A stretch of 64,000 nt of DNA from Podocnemis expansa. Lineage: Eukaryota > Chordata > Testudines > Podocnemididae. The stretch covers positions 15,143,260 through 15,207,259 of the forward strand of contig ML681997.1 of the NCBI GenBank assembly GCA_007922195.1, read 5' to 3'. Below are positions 45,651 through 58,134 of the stretch, piece by piece. Positions within the stretch are counted from its first letter, which is position 1. Each line of letters starts with the position of its first letter. A program made the position numbers and the translations under genes. The notes below the pieces were generated by a model. That model saw nothing but the letters and a program-made list of their open reading frames with translations, had not been told where the DNA came from and did not search any database.

Positions 45651-48057
45651 AACAACACATGAGAAAGGGAAAATTCAATGCAACTTCAGACTGCTGGCCT
45701 CCCCATCCAGACTGCTGGCTTCCCCATCTCCAGCTGCAGACTTCTCTGATACTTTGAAGAAAGGGGACTTCAAAAACAAAAACAAAAACAAAAAAAAACC
45801 ATTGTGTTGAAAGATCTGACCCCTGCAGGTGATCAGGGTGAGACCCTGAAGCACAGGCTTGTGCTTTCCTCCACTTACATAATAAACACACCACATTCTT
45901 AATGATCCCCGCACAACAGAAAACTTTTAATTCCACCCTCACACATCATCATGTGGACACTGCACTTCATACCTTTCACAAAGCACAGAAGTTGAACACA
46001 CGTGATGCTGCTAGGAACCGAGTTCGAATTTCTCTTCATATTACAGTTGTGAGAAATGTGGGTCAAAATATAGGTGCCTAAAGAAAATGTGATGTCTGGT
46101 TTTCAGAGGTATTGAGCAGCCAGCAGTCCCTCATTAATATCAGTGGAGGGTTGCTGGATGCTCAGCACTTTTGAATATCAGGACACTTAATTAGATGCCT
46201 AAATAAAGATTTTAAAATGTAAGTTTAAACACCAATTTTTGGCTCTTTTATACAGATTCCTACTGTAAAACTGGAACATCAGGACTCCCAGTCACAATCA
46301 TGTAAACCACTTAATTCTCCATCAGATCTTCTTCCTTCTTCAGGACAGCACAGGAGTCACAGTTGGACGACACTAATTCAGCCATTAATGAAGGCAGCAC
46401 TCTCAGATCAGTCTGTGCTACAGAGGAAGAAAAGCAATAGGGAAAGTAAATGGAAATTATGTGAAGAGGGGACTTGTTAAAGTGTGTAGCTTTTGAAAGT
46501 CTCCTTCTAATTATTCTTACAGAAAGCAATCAGGTCTGGGCTCATCTTCTGTACTCAAACTGTATTAAGTCTTTCATTCTCACTGACTTAGAGCAATATC
46601 CTTTATTCTTCCCTCTTCAGATGAAATACCCACATCATTTGTTAATGCAGGTTGTTGGTTGTCAATGCCTTGTAAGGGTCCTTCAGTTTTGGGCAACTCA
46701 CTTACAGAGCCTAAGGCTTCAATCCATGAGAAGTAATAAGGCAAACTGTAATATACAAGCGCTGAACAGACTCATATCTATGGAAAAAAGATTTCACTTT
46801 ATAATACTCATATAGCTCAAGGTAAATTCAACTTAAATCCCACCTGACTTAGACATGGCATGAAAGTAATTCTTATTCATTGGAAATTAGATGGTACCAA
46901 AACAAATGAATTCCTTATTTTATAAATATAAAAATTTGCTCTACGGTGTTAGTACTGGTCTCATTGTTTTTTTTCTTTTTATCCCTCAGGGACTTATTCC
47001 AAGTTTTGTTCTCCACATGATCACTGTTGTTAAGGTTTTCTGTCATAATTTAGAAAAGCTATTGTTACCTGATAGCAGTGTTCACTTTCACTAACTGCAA
47101 TACATTGCAACTCAATTGGTTTTGATTTCTTTTCCTGCCCTCCTACCAGATTTCAAAGGCAATGGAAGATCTGTAGGTAGCTTTAATATTTCACAGTTAA
47201 CTGCTAAGCACTACCGATTCAGAATTCAGACTCAATTCATTATTTCTGCTTGGGTTTGACAGTGTATTCTTATGAGAAGGAATAAGTTTGAGGTGGTAAT
47301 TAGTATTGATGCAAACATTTACTTCCATGCCCATCTTTAGTGAACTGGAAAATGTTGGCAATTTTTGCAAAATATTAAAAATTTTTCATGAAAATGTTCA
47401 ACCAGCTCCAATTGTTAATAGCCATATTCTGACCTGAGTTGAGCGGCACCTTATTCCACAAATGATCCCATTGACTTCAAAGGATTAAAGTATGGTTCAA
47501 TGTGAGGAAGGCTGCCAAAATCTAGCCCTTAGATGTCCCAAGCTTTTCCAGATACTAGGCTAGAAATGTGGCCTGTTCATTTATTTTTCCTTCTTGCAAA
47601 TATTCTTCCATCTAGATTATCCCTTTGAATATCTTTTGTGGCCAACCTTATTTAAGTAACAATTTAATCCTATTAATTTCTGCTTTCTTGGTGTTAGAAT
47701 CTGATCCAGAGCCCAGTGAAGTCAATACAAATCTTTCCATTAATTTTAATTATGCTGTGGGTCAGAGCCACATGGTTGTATTTAATATTAGTAGAAGCTT
47801 TTCCTGCTTATCTCAGCTTTCAGCAAGACAGTTTTGGTAACACAGTGCAGCTGAGCATGTAACTTGGATCTTTCCTCCTCAATTGTTCTTGTGTAGAGGC
47901 CAATCCTTTTCTAAAGGCTGCTGTTTACTAGTACCTCATGGAGCACAAGCTACAGTGGTCAGGAGTGGGCAAGGAATAATTTGGACAGTGGCCCTATTTC
48001 TATTCTGCACTCAACAGAGGAACTGGCCAGCCTAAGAAAGGAAACTGCACTTTACTT
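45651..48057. other. Unassigned DNA, no gene seen
   Basis: No gene is recognised. It contains an (AAAAAC)n tract at about 45773-45799, an AT-rich dyad fragment ending 'gttcaaccagctcca' at about 47345-47412, and a short dispersed palindrome at 47701-47769. Confidence 0.5.
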
Positions 48058-48068
48058 TTCTTAGAAAT

Positions 48069-48289
48069 TTTCCAGAGGGCAAGCTGTGTTAGTCTGTGTA
48101 TGGCAAAAACAACAAGAGTCCTGTGGCACCTGAAAGATTAACACATTTTTTTGGGCATTAGGTTTCGTGGGCGCCAACCCACAAAACAGATTGCAACAGA
48201 TTGCATCTGATGAAGTGGGTTGGAGCCCATGAAAGCTTATGCCTGAAGAAATCTGTTAGTCTTTAAGGTGCCACAGGACTCTCGTTCTC
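48069..48289. mobile_element. Hairpin retroelement copy, best preserved termini
   Basis: The left arm reads 'gcaagctgtgttagtctg', 'caagagtcctgtggcacc'. The right arm reads 'gatgaagtgggttggagccc', 'atgaaagcttatgcctg', 'gttagtctttaaggtgcc', 'acaggactctcg'. The two arms are inverted. The 11-bp duplication ttcttagaaat flanks it exactly (48058-48068, 48290-48300). Confidence 0.75.
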
Positions 48290-48764
48290 TTCTTAGAAAT
48301 GGCTCTTTCCCTTGTGTGCCTGATGTCTGCATGAGAGATTTCTTAGGAATGGCTCTTCGCTTGTGTTCCTGAAATACAGTCCTTCTCAGAAATTCTTTTA
48401 CAGTAGTATATTCTGTGCGGCACCCAACACAGGCCAGTGGCTAAAAAAAACACAATTGAGCGCTGATGGTATATTATACACCAGTAAGACTGAAGTATAA
48501 AATGGCAAAATAATGTAGGCTAACTTCAGAAGTCCCCACTGTTTTTTGAGTCATTCATGGAGAAAATGAACACCAGAGGGTTACTTCTCTGGAGCGTGGG
48601 GAAACAGATCAGAATTTGCAAGGGAGGGATGGTAGATCTCTTTGAAAGGAGGTAATTAATAGAGGTGGTGGGAAATATCAGACTAAATTTTTTCCTGTTG
48701 AAAAATGCTATTTCATGAAAATGTATCCTCTTCTAGGAATACTTCTCAGGTCCAAGAGGGAACT

Positions 48765-49110
48765 TCTGACTCAAAAGATCCACTACAGAATAGCCTCATG
48801 GATGTGGTACTCATCTGGGAGTCCAAGTTTCAAGTCCTTGCTCTGCTGATTTGGAGCAAAATTAAACCTGAATTCCCCCCAATCTCAGGTGAGTGTCCTA
48901 ATTACCAGGCTATGCAGTCAATCTTTTCTTTGGAGTGTTTACATGGTTTAAAAATAATTTAATAGCCGTTAGACCAAAGAAGGAGGAGTGAGTGTGTGGC
49001 CTAGTGCTTTGCCTACATGCTTGGAATATAGACAATCCAGGTTCATGTCCCTGCTCCAAATCAAGTAGAGCTGGGTTTTGCATTTAGGATTCTCATAGCC
49101 TGCGCCACTG
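48765..49110. mobile_element. SINE-like remnants with tRNA-type boxes (two pieces)
   Basis: Two stretches, about 48790-48870 and 48990-49060, have the pattern 'gtgctttgcc ... ggttcatgtcc' or 'ggtactcatctggg ... gtttcaagtcc', which resembles pol III A and B boxes of MIR- or tRNA-type SINEs. They are diverged and the assignment is tentative. Confidence 0.35.
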
Positions 49111-49184
49111 CACTAATCATCCAGCTATGAAATTTCCCTTGAATTTTTTTCATAGAATCATAGGGTTGGAAGGGACCTCATAGG

Positions 49185-51161
49185 TCATCTAGTCCAACCC
49201 CCTGCCAGAGGCAGGACCACTCCCACGTAAACCATCCCAGTCAGGGTTTTGTCCAGCTGGGCCTTAAACACCTCCAAAGATGGAGACTCCACCACCTCCC
49301 TCGGCAGCTCATTCCAAGACTTCACCACTCGCCTAGTAAAAAATTTTTTTCTAATATCCAGCCTAGACCTCCCTAACCGCAACTTGAGACCATTGCTCCT
49401 CATTCTGTCCTCTGTTACTACCGAGAACAGTCGAGCTCCATCTTCCTTAGAGCATCCCTTCAAGTAGTTGAAGGGTGCTATCAAATCCCCCCTCAATCTT
49501 CTCTTCTGCAGACTAAATAAGCCTAATGCTCTCAGTCTTTCCTCATAGGGCTTGTGCTCCAGCCCTTTAATCATTTTGGTTGCCCTCCTCTGAACTCTCT
49601 CTAGCATGTCCCTGTCCTTTTTGTAGTGGGGAGCCCAAAACTGAACACAGTATTCTAGATGTGGCCTTACCAGTGCAGAATAGAGGGGAATGATCACATC
49701 CCTTGATCTGCTGGTAATACTTCTTTTGATGCAGCCCAGTATGCCATTGGCCTTTTTGGCAGCAAGAGCACACTGCTGACTCATATCCAGCTTCCCATCC
49801 ACCATGACCCCCAGGTCCTTTTCTACACTGCTGCTACTTAGCTGAATGTTTCCCAGCCTGTAGCAGTGCATGGGGTTTTTTCATCCCACGTGCAGGATTT
49901 TACACCTGTCCTTATTGAACCTCATAAGATTTCTATTGGCCCACTGTTCCAATTTATCTAGGTCTCCCTGAATCCTGTCCTTGCCCTCCAACATGTCTAC
50001 TGGTCCCCCCAGCTTGGTGTCATCCACAAACTTACTGAGAGTGCAGTCTATTCCATCATCCAGATCATTGATGAAAATGTTGAACAGAAACAGCCCCAGG
50101 ACCGACCCCTGGGGCACACCACTCGTTACTGGTTGCCAGCTAGACATGGAACCACTGATTCCTACACGCTGAAACCATTGATCTAGCCAGTTCTCTATCC
50201 ACCTTATAGTCCACCTATCCAACCCATACTTCCTTAATTTGCAAATGAGAATGCTGTGGGAAACTGTATCAAAAGTCTTGCTAAAATCAAGGTCTATCAC
50301 ATCAACGGTGCTTCCTGCATCCAGAAAACCAGTCGTCTGATCATAGAAGGAAATGAGATTGGTCAGGCATGATTTACCCTTGGTAAATCCATGCTGACTG
50401 TTCCTGATCACTTTATTTTCCTCTAAGTGTTTGAGGATGGATTCTTTGAGAATCTGCTCCATAATTTTTCCAGGGATTGAGGTGAGGCTGACTGGTCTGT
50501 AATTCCCTGGATCCTCCTTTTTCCCTTTCTTAAAAATAGGCACTACGTTTGCTTTTTTCCAGTCCTCTGGCACCTCACCCGTTCTCCATGAGTTTTGAAA
50601 GATAACGGCCAGCAGTGCGGCTATTTCGTCGGCCGATTCCCTTAGCATCCTTGGATGCAGTTCATCCGGCCCCATGGACTTGTGCACATCCAGCTTCTTT
50701 AAGCAGTCTCTAACATGACCTTCTGTCACCAAGGGCCTGTCTTCTTCTCTCCCATCTGCCACACCCATGGTAGTGGGCTGGGAGCTGACCCTGCCTGTGA
50801 AAACTGAAGAAAAAAATGCATTGAGCACTTCAGCTTTTTCCTCATCCTCTGTCACAAGGATGCCTGCCCTATTCAGCAAGGGGCCTACACCATCCCTGAT
50901 CCTCTTTTTGTTACTAATATACTTGTAGAACCCCTTCTTGTTATCTTTTACATCCCTCGCTAGCCGCAACTCCATTTGTCCTTTGGCCTTTCTGATTTTA
51001 TCCCCGCGGTCCCTAGCAATATATTTATATGCCCCTTTGGACATCTGACCAAGCTTCCACTTCCTGTAGGCTTCCTTTTTATGTTTAAGCTCAGAGCAGA
51101 GTTCTCGGCTAAGCCATTCTGGCTGCCTCACATTTGTTCTTTCTCCTAATTGGAATGGCAA
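49185..51161 (-). pseudogene. CR1 reverse transcriptase (ORF2 3' part), one stop
   Basis: This part copies element RNA into DNA at the target nick. In order from 51161 downward: a linker rich in K/R, thumb and finger blocks with 'NVVPIFKKG' and 'NYRPVSLTS', 'QHGFTKGKSCLTNL', the palm block 'DLDFSKTFDTVSH', 'SGVPQGSVLGLFLFNIFIND', the catalytic box FVDD followed by TKL, and a C-terminal region with '[12 protein letters not shown]' and '[13 protein letters not shown]'. The usual FADD box has valine here, and 'LDFSKAFD' has threonine. An in-frame TGA at 49883-49881 after 'ILHVG' looks like CGA to TGA decay; the frame then continues to the end at 49185. The upstream endonuclease frame is offset by one base. 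Confidence 0.92.
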
Positions 51162-52050
51162 CTTCCTGTGCCCTTAGCAGAGTTTTTCTAAAATATAGCC
51201 AACTCTCTTGGACTCCTTTCCCCTTCAGATTAGCTTCCCAAGGGATCCTGCCCATCAGTTCCCTGAGGGAGCCAAAATCTGCTTTTTTGAAGTCCAGGGT
51301 TTTTGGTTTGCTTCTTTTCTTCCTTCCTTTAATCAGCATCCTGAACTCAACCATGTCATGGTCACTACTGCCTAGCTTGCCACTTACCTCTATGTCCCTG
51401 ATCAATTCTTCCCTGTTTGTGAGCAGCAGGTCGAGCAGTGCAAGGCCCCTAGTTGGTTCCTCTAGCATTTGTACTAGAAAGTTGTCCCCAACAGTGTCTA
51501 AAAATCTCCTGGATTGCCCATACACTGCTGTATTGGCCTCCCAGCAGATGTCAGGGAAATTGAAGTCCCCCATGAGCACCAGGGCCTGTGATCTAGAAGC
51601 TTCCGCTAGTTGTCCATAGAACACCTCATCCACCTCCTGCTTCTGGTCTGGTGGTCTATAGCAGACACCCACCACAACATCCCCCCTGTTGCTTTCCCCT
51701 CTCAATGTAACCCACAGACTTTCTGCTGGCACGCTTCCACTTCCATAATGGAGCTCTGAGCAGTCATAGAGCTCTTTTACATATAACGCTACGCCTCCCC
51801 CTCTTCTTCCCTGCCTGTCCTTCCTGAACAGTTTATAACCATCCATGGCAGAACTCCAGTTGTGCAGACTATCCCACCACATCTCCGTTATTCCTATGAT
51901 ATCATAGTTCCCTGTCTGCGCTAGTATTACCAATTCTTCTTGCTTATTTCCCAGGCTCCTCGCATTAGTGTATAGGCACCTAAGATAACCGGCCGATTGC
52001 CCTATTTTGTCATGTTGATTTCCAATTCTATTACATAAACCTCCTTGCAT
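51109..52050 (-). pseudogene. CR1 endonuclease (ORF2 5' part), frameshifted from RT
   Basis: The 313-residue frame carries an APE-type endonuclease that nicks the target. Motifs seen in order: 'CLYTNARSLGNKQEEL', 'DIIGITEMWWD' with the metal-binding E, 'GGGVALYVK', 'VVGVCYRPP', 'LVLMGDFNFPDICWE' with catalytic D and N, and 'GSSDHDMVEF' with the catalytic SDH. All key residues are present. The frame runs out at 51109. The RT frame overlaps it in another phase, and the two join near 'RRK/TNVRQPEW', so a single-base indel in an A-rich run separates them. Confidence 0.9.
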
Positions 52051-52335
52051 TTTTTCTAGGAGTTCTCCTCCCCCACTCTCCTCGCGTACTGGGGCTTCAG
52101 TAGAGCCCTAAAGACATTTGTTTGATTCCCCCCCCCATGTTCCAACTACATTCTCTTTTACTCCTGGTGCTACGGTCCCAGCACCCCTCAAATTCCATCC
52201 CTTCCCCCAGATCACCCACATTCTCACTTACCTGTGGGCTTTGGTCTCCTTCCCCCGTTGAACCTAGTTTAAAGCCCTCCTCACTAGGTCAGCCAGCTGG
52301 TGCCCAAATATGCTCTTCTCCTTCTTGGACAGGTG

Positions 52336-54714
52336 AAGGGTTTTGAAGGGTTTTGTTTTTATTCTGCATTGGAATGAAGATATGTTATGAAACCTTTTAA
52401 GTTTTTTATGAAATGAAATTGTTTTGTGGCCAGCTATTCTAATTAGCAGTTTGTTAGAGATTAAATGAAATCTGCAACTGGAAAGTAAAAAAAAGAAACT
52501 GCCTTAGCAAGCCTGAAAGTTTTCTTGACCTCACAGAAATGCTTGTCGACCCTTCAGCAAATGCAGATGTAAATGTCTCTGCATTATGGAGGACATTGGA
52601 AGAATGTAATCCTGTGTCCAGCAATGGTGATGGAGGACTATACCATGTTCAGCTTACCCCTGTCTCTCAATGTGACTGTTTGTGTCAATAAGGTGAACAA
52701 GTTTTGGCCTGTAATATATATTGGTCATCACATATTGCAACAGAGAAGATGTACTTATCTGAGCAAGAAAACAGCAGCAGTAATGCCCAAATCAGAGTTT
52801 CATTAAGATTTCACAAGACGTTTTCCCAAAAGATGCAGAGGCAGCTAGAGCGGCTCAGTTCCTGAGACCAGACTCATGTTCAGCTTCACATAGGCAAGTA
52901 GTGAAGTTATTTACACCCACTCTAAGTGCCTATTGAAATGGGTGACAGTCAAAGCAGCCCGTAAAGTCATGTTGAGTCCATGGTACCAAAAAGAGAATGA
53001 AAAGCTGCAGTGTTTAGCCTGGAAGAGATGATGTTCTCATGTCATAACCATCTACTGAAGAAGCATTTTCACTAACTGGGATGGGAAGTATTATCCATGT
53101 GGGTGCCAGCGTGCTTCGGGACAGTTGAGTTGTGGCCATCTAGAGAGAGCCAAGAGCCAAACCTCAATTCCTCTTCTCAAGTCTGCAGCGTGTGGAAGCA
53201 GACAGTAGGAGGTTAATTGGATGGGGAATAGAAGCACCTCAGGCTGGTTGATTAACTTGACATTTCACAGTGAACAGGAATAAGATGAGGCAAGAAGGGG
53301 GCCGGGCTTGGATTCAGATTCTGCACAAGCTCAGAATAAGCATGGCATTTTGCTCCTTTGGCTGGCCTCTAAAGCAGAGTCAGCTTGTTATTTTGGGCCT
53401 TTTTCTACCCTTACCAGATGAGAAAACAGAATTTTGTCTATGGATTAGGGTTGAACTAGCCACACCACTCAAAAGGGAGAGCTCATCCTCCAAGACTTAC
53501 TTCACTCAACCTCAATTTTTCTGTATCAAGTGAAACAACCTTTAAATGCTGTCAGATAGATCTATCAATCCATCAGTCAATAGATGGACTGATGAAGGGA
53601 CCTATACTACAAAAGCAGCTGCTTTCCAATCAGACAAATATATGCCACAGATGTTTATGAATATTGCTAGTATGTTTCTTACAAAGCAACTGAGTAGGCC
53701 TGAGCAAGCAGAATAGTTGTCTTGTCTCAGACTTGATGAAAGAAGGTGCTGGTTCACTAGATTTAATGGAACAGAAGTCTTCCAAGTGTGGCCTTAATGC
53801 TGCCTCTGTAGCTGAATATCTCCACTTCAAATTTTAATCAGACCTACCCCTTTGTGACTTTATAATGCAATGCTGCATAAATAATGAAACTTAATGAACA
53901 GAATTAGAAGTTAATTAATTGTAAGCATAGTTAAACACAGCAATGTTTTGCCTTTTTCCCATAAAATCTGTCTACTGTTAAAAACGTGTCACTTTTTATC
54001 CACTCTGCCTCTGGACTTTTAAACAGCTTCTAAGAACGTTTTACTTCTGCCATTTAATGCAAATGTACAGTCTTTTGCCTCTTTACCTCCTCCCATCCCA
54101 TCTCTTGCCTTTCCCTTTCCCTTTTATCTAAGTGCAGAAAGCTACAACGCAACAGTAAAACCAGTGGTAAGCCTCTGTCAAATCTGACACTGTCTTTTTG
54201 TATAATTTTACAGAGAGACCAATGTCTAACATCAGCTAATTCACTGACAGTATACAGAGAAAGACTACACTGTGCTTTATCTCTGCACATACTCATACAG
54301 ACCTATTTTTAAAGTCCTATTCATTGGCTCTCATTAACTTGCATTGTAAGTAGTAGAAAAATGCGTTATGTTCAGGGCATACTGAGGAATTACATAAAAA
54401 ACACTCTTTCTGGAAGGCTGCAGCATAACACTACTTTACTTCTTCAATCCAGAAACTTAATATACAAGAACTAAAACAACAGTTAAAGAGAAAGCAGGCT
54501 GCCTCCTAAGCCAGAAAGGCACCATCACCCCCATCTTGCTCTGGGCTGGCTCTTTGAAGACCGACTGCTGTTGGACCCAGATCAGATGTTCCCCTACAAA
54601 GCCCCTGAGCCTGTAAGCAGGGCCAAGGAGCCCCCTAAGAATTTTAAGCAATAGATTATGATTTTAACATAGGTTCCATGACAGCACAGATCATGATGTT
54701 GTAGCTAAAGCATA
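52336..54714. other. Unassigned DNA, no gene seen
   Basis: Nothing recognised. The small open frames show no domain. Confidence 0.5.
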
Positions 54715-54800
54715 GGATGGAGATTCATGAACTCTGGGTTCAACTCACTCTGTGCTTTAGATTGCCCACCTAACAAAATAAGGATCACTCTTCTACCTCC
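54715..54800 (+). mobile_element. MIR SINE fragment
   Basis: The order 'aactctgggttcaactcac', 'agattgcccacctaac', 'aaaataaggatcactctt' follows the MIR core and 3' region. It is weak and old. Confidence 0.4.
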
Positions 54801-55430
54801 ATTATGTATTTAGGTCCATAAATATTTAATGGACGCTTGTATACTGGTAATGGATGCCACATGTTTACTGAGATGGGGAGAGAAAATGTTGAGCAAGACA
54901 ACCATGTACAATGTCACAATTATATGTGTGTAACTCTTAATCGACTTTGTGAAGCTAGTTAACTTGTATCCAAATATGCTATAGTGCCTGGAGTCTGCTG
55001 TCCTATGAAAGGATGGAAAGCAGAGCTAATATAACGGAGGGCCAGATGATCACTCTGGCTGACTGATTTCAACTTTTCCTCCAGAAGAAATAGCATGAGG
55101 CTTCATACAACCAGCCCTTTAATATAGAGTGTTTTTCTCCAAAATGTAGTTGCCCTTTTGATTGGTCAGCCTTGCCTACCTCACACAAATCCAATATTGA
55201 GGAGAGTCATGAGCAAGCATAGAATAAACAGGGGCATATTCACAGGTAGGTAAGTTAGACAAATGCAAAATATTTATGAATACTGCTAATATATTTTTCT
55301 GTATCAGACCCTCTCTATATCCAGCCCTTTTGGTTTCCTCATGTGGGAAAGAGCAACCACTGGACTCCACACTTCATTTTGAATTAGGCATAGGGCAAAA
55401 ATTTCATAAGCATCCTAAGTGACTGAGGAT
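54801..55430. other. Unassigned DNA, no gene seen
   Basis: Nothing recognised. Confidence 0.5.
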
Positions 55431-55438
55431 CCCAAATT

Positions 55439-55560
55439 AGGGTGACCAGCTAGGAAGTGTGAAAAATATGAATGGGCATCGGCAACAATAGGACATCTGT
55501 ATAAGAAAAATCCCTGAATATCTGGAGTGTCCTATAAATCAGGATATCTGGTCACCCTGG
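55439..55560. mobile_element. Short TIR MITE (AGGGTGACCAG ends)
   Basis: The left end AGGGTGACCAGC and the inverted right end CCAGGGTGACCAGATATCC are terminal repeats. Flanks cccaaatt (55431-55438) and cccaagtt (55561-55568) agree at seven of eight positions, as for a hAT-type insertion. The interior is 'gtgaaaaatatgaatggg' and 'tgtcctataaatcagg'. Confidence 0.75.
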
Positions 55561-55568
55561 CCCAAGTT

Positions 55569-57734
55569 CCATTAACTTGCAATGACAATTAGGCTCCTAA
55601 ATCACATAGGCATGTCTGAAAATTTATATTTTTCTTTTAAATCTATATGTGGAAAAAAGTACTTACACAACTTTTTTTTTTCCACAAAGGCAGGTGTGGT
55701 AGTCACAGAATAATCCTGCCATCTAGTCATCTGAGAACACAAAGTAAATTATAATAAATGTATTGATATCTATTATCATAGAAACTTTGCATATATATAG
55801 CCTCCTTCAAAGCAAAACTTCACTTTGAAAGTGGGCCCTTTTTTTTTTGCTGGTAATATGTGAAAAACATTGATTTCCATGTCATTTTGCATCCCTTTTC
55901 ACACAGCTCTAACAAACAAGCAGAGCCTTACCAAAAATACAAATACAATGTGTCAAGTGAGAAATAACAGCTATTACTTTGACAATATCTTGGATATGCA
56001 TGTCTTTGTAGTACAGCATGTACAAGTACTTTGTTTTTTATTCAGGTTACGGAGTTGAACCAGTTGGAGGCCCAATCTGAACTAATATTCAGGTTGACTG
56101 GGACCTATTGAAAGGTTTAAGTGTAATACTTGGTAAGGTACAATCTTATTCATCCACAGCTTGATCAGCTGGGAAAATGAATTGTATAGAATGAAATTAT
56201 CCTGTATTCACAAGATGAATTTAAAAAAGGAGGGCAGGGAAGCATTTCAGGGCAATTGCTTTCATAAATCCTATTACTGATTCATGTGGTGTGTGTAACT
56301 ACGACAGTTTTCTTTTCTGTGCACTATAGCTTTAAACGCATAAGATGCACCTGCCATTTTGTAAGGCAGATTGGATGCTGCCTGGTGTACTATGCCGTCT
56401 AATGGCAAATTTGCCATTGTTTTTTGGTGTTCATAAATTTCTAGTAAACCTCATGGAGGCTGAAAGATCAGGGCTGCACTTTATGAATGGAAAAACATGA
56501 AAACTAAGAAGCCCTTCCTGTCCATATCCTGGAAAACCTATCCCTTTTCACCAGCAGCTTCCTCTTCCAGGTAAAGTCACCTCAGACCCACCACTTTACT
56601 GACATTAAATCCAAGCAAGTGCCTGAAAAATGGGCCTGCTGATATAAAATGACAGCAGCATCAGCTACTGCCATATAAAATATTTTTAATCCACTAATTG
56701 CTGGGAACAATGGAGCATACGGAAAGCACTGAGTTCTTGCCAACTCCAGAGAGCTGGGCAACTCTAACAAGCTGGAGTCAATCTTTGTCTCTAGCCATAG
56801 AAGAATACTTCAATGATTACAAATTTGCTCCAGAAAAATGTGCTGTTCCACATTACACTTGCTGGCTGAGTTTTTACTGTTAGGTGTTGGCATGAGGCTA
56901 TGAGTGCCATTGTTGCTTGTAAAATATCCATATTCAGGGTACAAATAAAATGAGGAGCATCTTACTTTCCTCTAAAACCCTCTGATTGCATGGGACCCAC
57001 TTAAAATTCTGATTAAAAGAGAATATCAAGACATTCTGCAGTGAATGCAAAAGAATAAACAGACTTATCATTAGTTATATTTTGTGCAGATAATCACACA
57101 GAAAGCTAGTAGGCACAGAGCAAAGCACTAGATAATGACCCTATAAAATTCAGCCTTTCTACAGCACTGTTTTATTACTGAGCAGGTGAAGCCAGAAGGA
57201 CAAGATGGACTTTGTCGTGGGAAAGTGACCTCATTTTTCTGATGACACCTTATGATGGATTTTGTAGGATATCAGAAAGACAGAAGACCTGTTGTGTTGA
57301 AAGTGAATACGTTTGGATGTGAGGCTTGTTCATACAGTGAGCTTTCTTGAGGACCCTGTTGTCCTTCTCTAATTTAAGGATAATGTTTGGTGAGTGTCAG
57401 GGAGTCAAAGATTTGCAGTGATGAAGGGAATGTATTCCAGATGGTGAAGGCCTTGTGGGAGCAGAGGGCAGATCTATCAGCCACTATGGACAAGAAGAAA
57501 AGACAAAAATAAATTTGATATCAAAAAAGTGTTGGCAATCACCAGGCTGCAGGATAAAAGAAGCAAGTTCAATATGTTCCACGTTAAAGTGAACAGAACA
57601 TGCAACAAAATTTAAGTGGTTATAAGTCTTGGGTGGAAATAAAAATCCAGAGGATGCCCTTACTAAGTGTACTTAGTAATATAGTGTGTTTCATCAGTAG
57701 ATCAAAACTCACCATATATGTATTACTAGTCCTA
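55569..57734. other. Unassigned DNA, no gene seen
   Basis: Nothing recognised; AT-rich. Confidence 0.5.
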
Positions 57735-57763
57735 TTTCACAAATGGGGAACCCAAGGCACTTA
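57735..57763 (-). mobile_element. MIR SINE, piece left of the Harbinger element
   Basis: The text 'tttcacaaatggggaaccc' and 'aaggcactta' is antisense MIR core. It continues at 61523 on the far side of the Harbinger insertion. Confidence 0.6.
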
Positions 57764-58134
57764 GGCTATGTCCCCACACAGTGGTTGAATCAATATAATG
57801 AGCGTTATATCAGTTCAGCCACAGTTACGTCCAGATGACATTTTCTTAGATCAAAATGATGAGCCCCGTCATTTCAATCTAAGGGTCATCATATCGGATT
57901 AACAAAACCTGGGTTAGGTTCGATATGACAGATTCAACAGAATCAAAATAATGCCAGCCGGACATGTTATTTCAATTTAACGGTTAAATCAAAATAACGC
58001 CATTTTTGACCTTCTTCCTCCCAGGGTGCACTGCCCCTGCCAGGAAGCAGGAAGCCCCGTGCCCTGAGACTAAGAGCACGTGCTGGGCAGTGAGAACATC
58101 TCAGCCTCCTGCTGCCAGCTCTGTCCCACAGTGA

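Larger units (their letters stand above)
49150..52335 (-). mobile_element. CR1 LINE, nearly full second open frame, 3' end intact
   Basis: Read on the minus strand, the element enters at about 52335 and then encodes an endonuclease and a reverse transcriptase. It ends in the characteristic tail (plus-strand 'catagaatcatagggttgg'). Only a few lesions interrupt the reading frame: one frameshift near 51110-51160 and one in-frame TGA at 49881. It is far better preserved than the other CR1 pieces in the window. CR1 elements encode a nucleic-acid-binding first protein that I do not see, so the copy is 5'-truncated. Confidence 0.92.
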
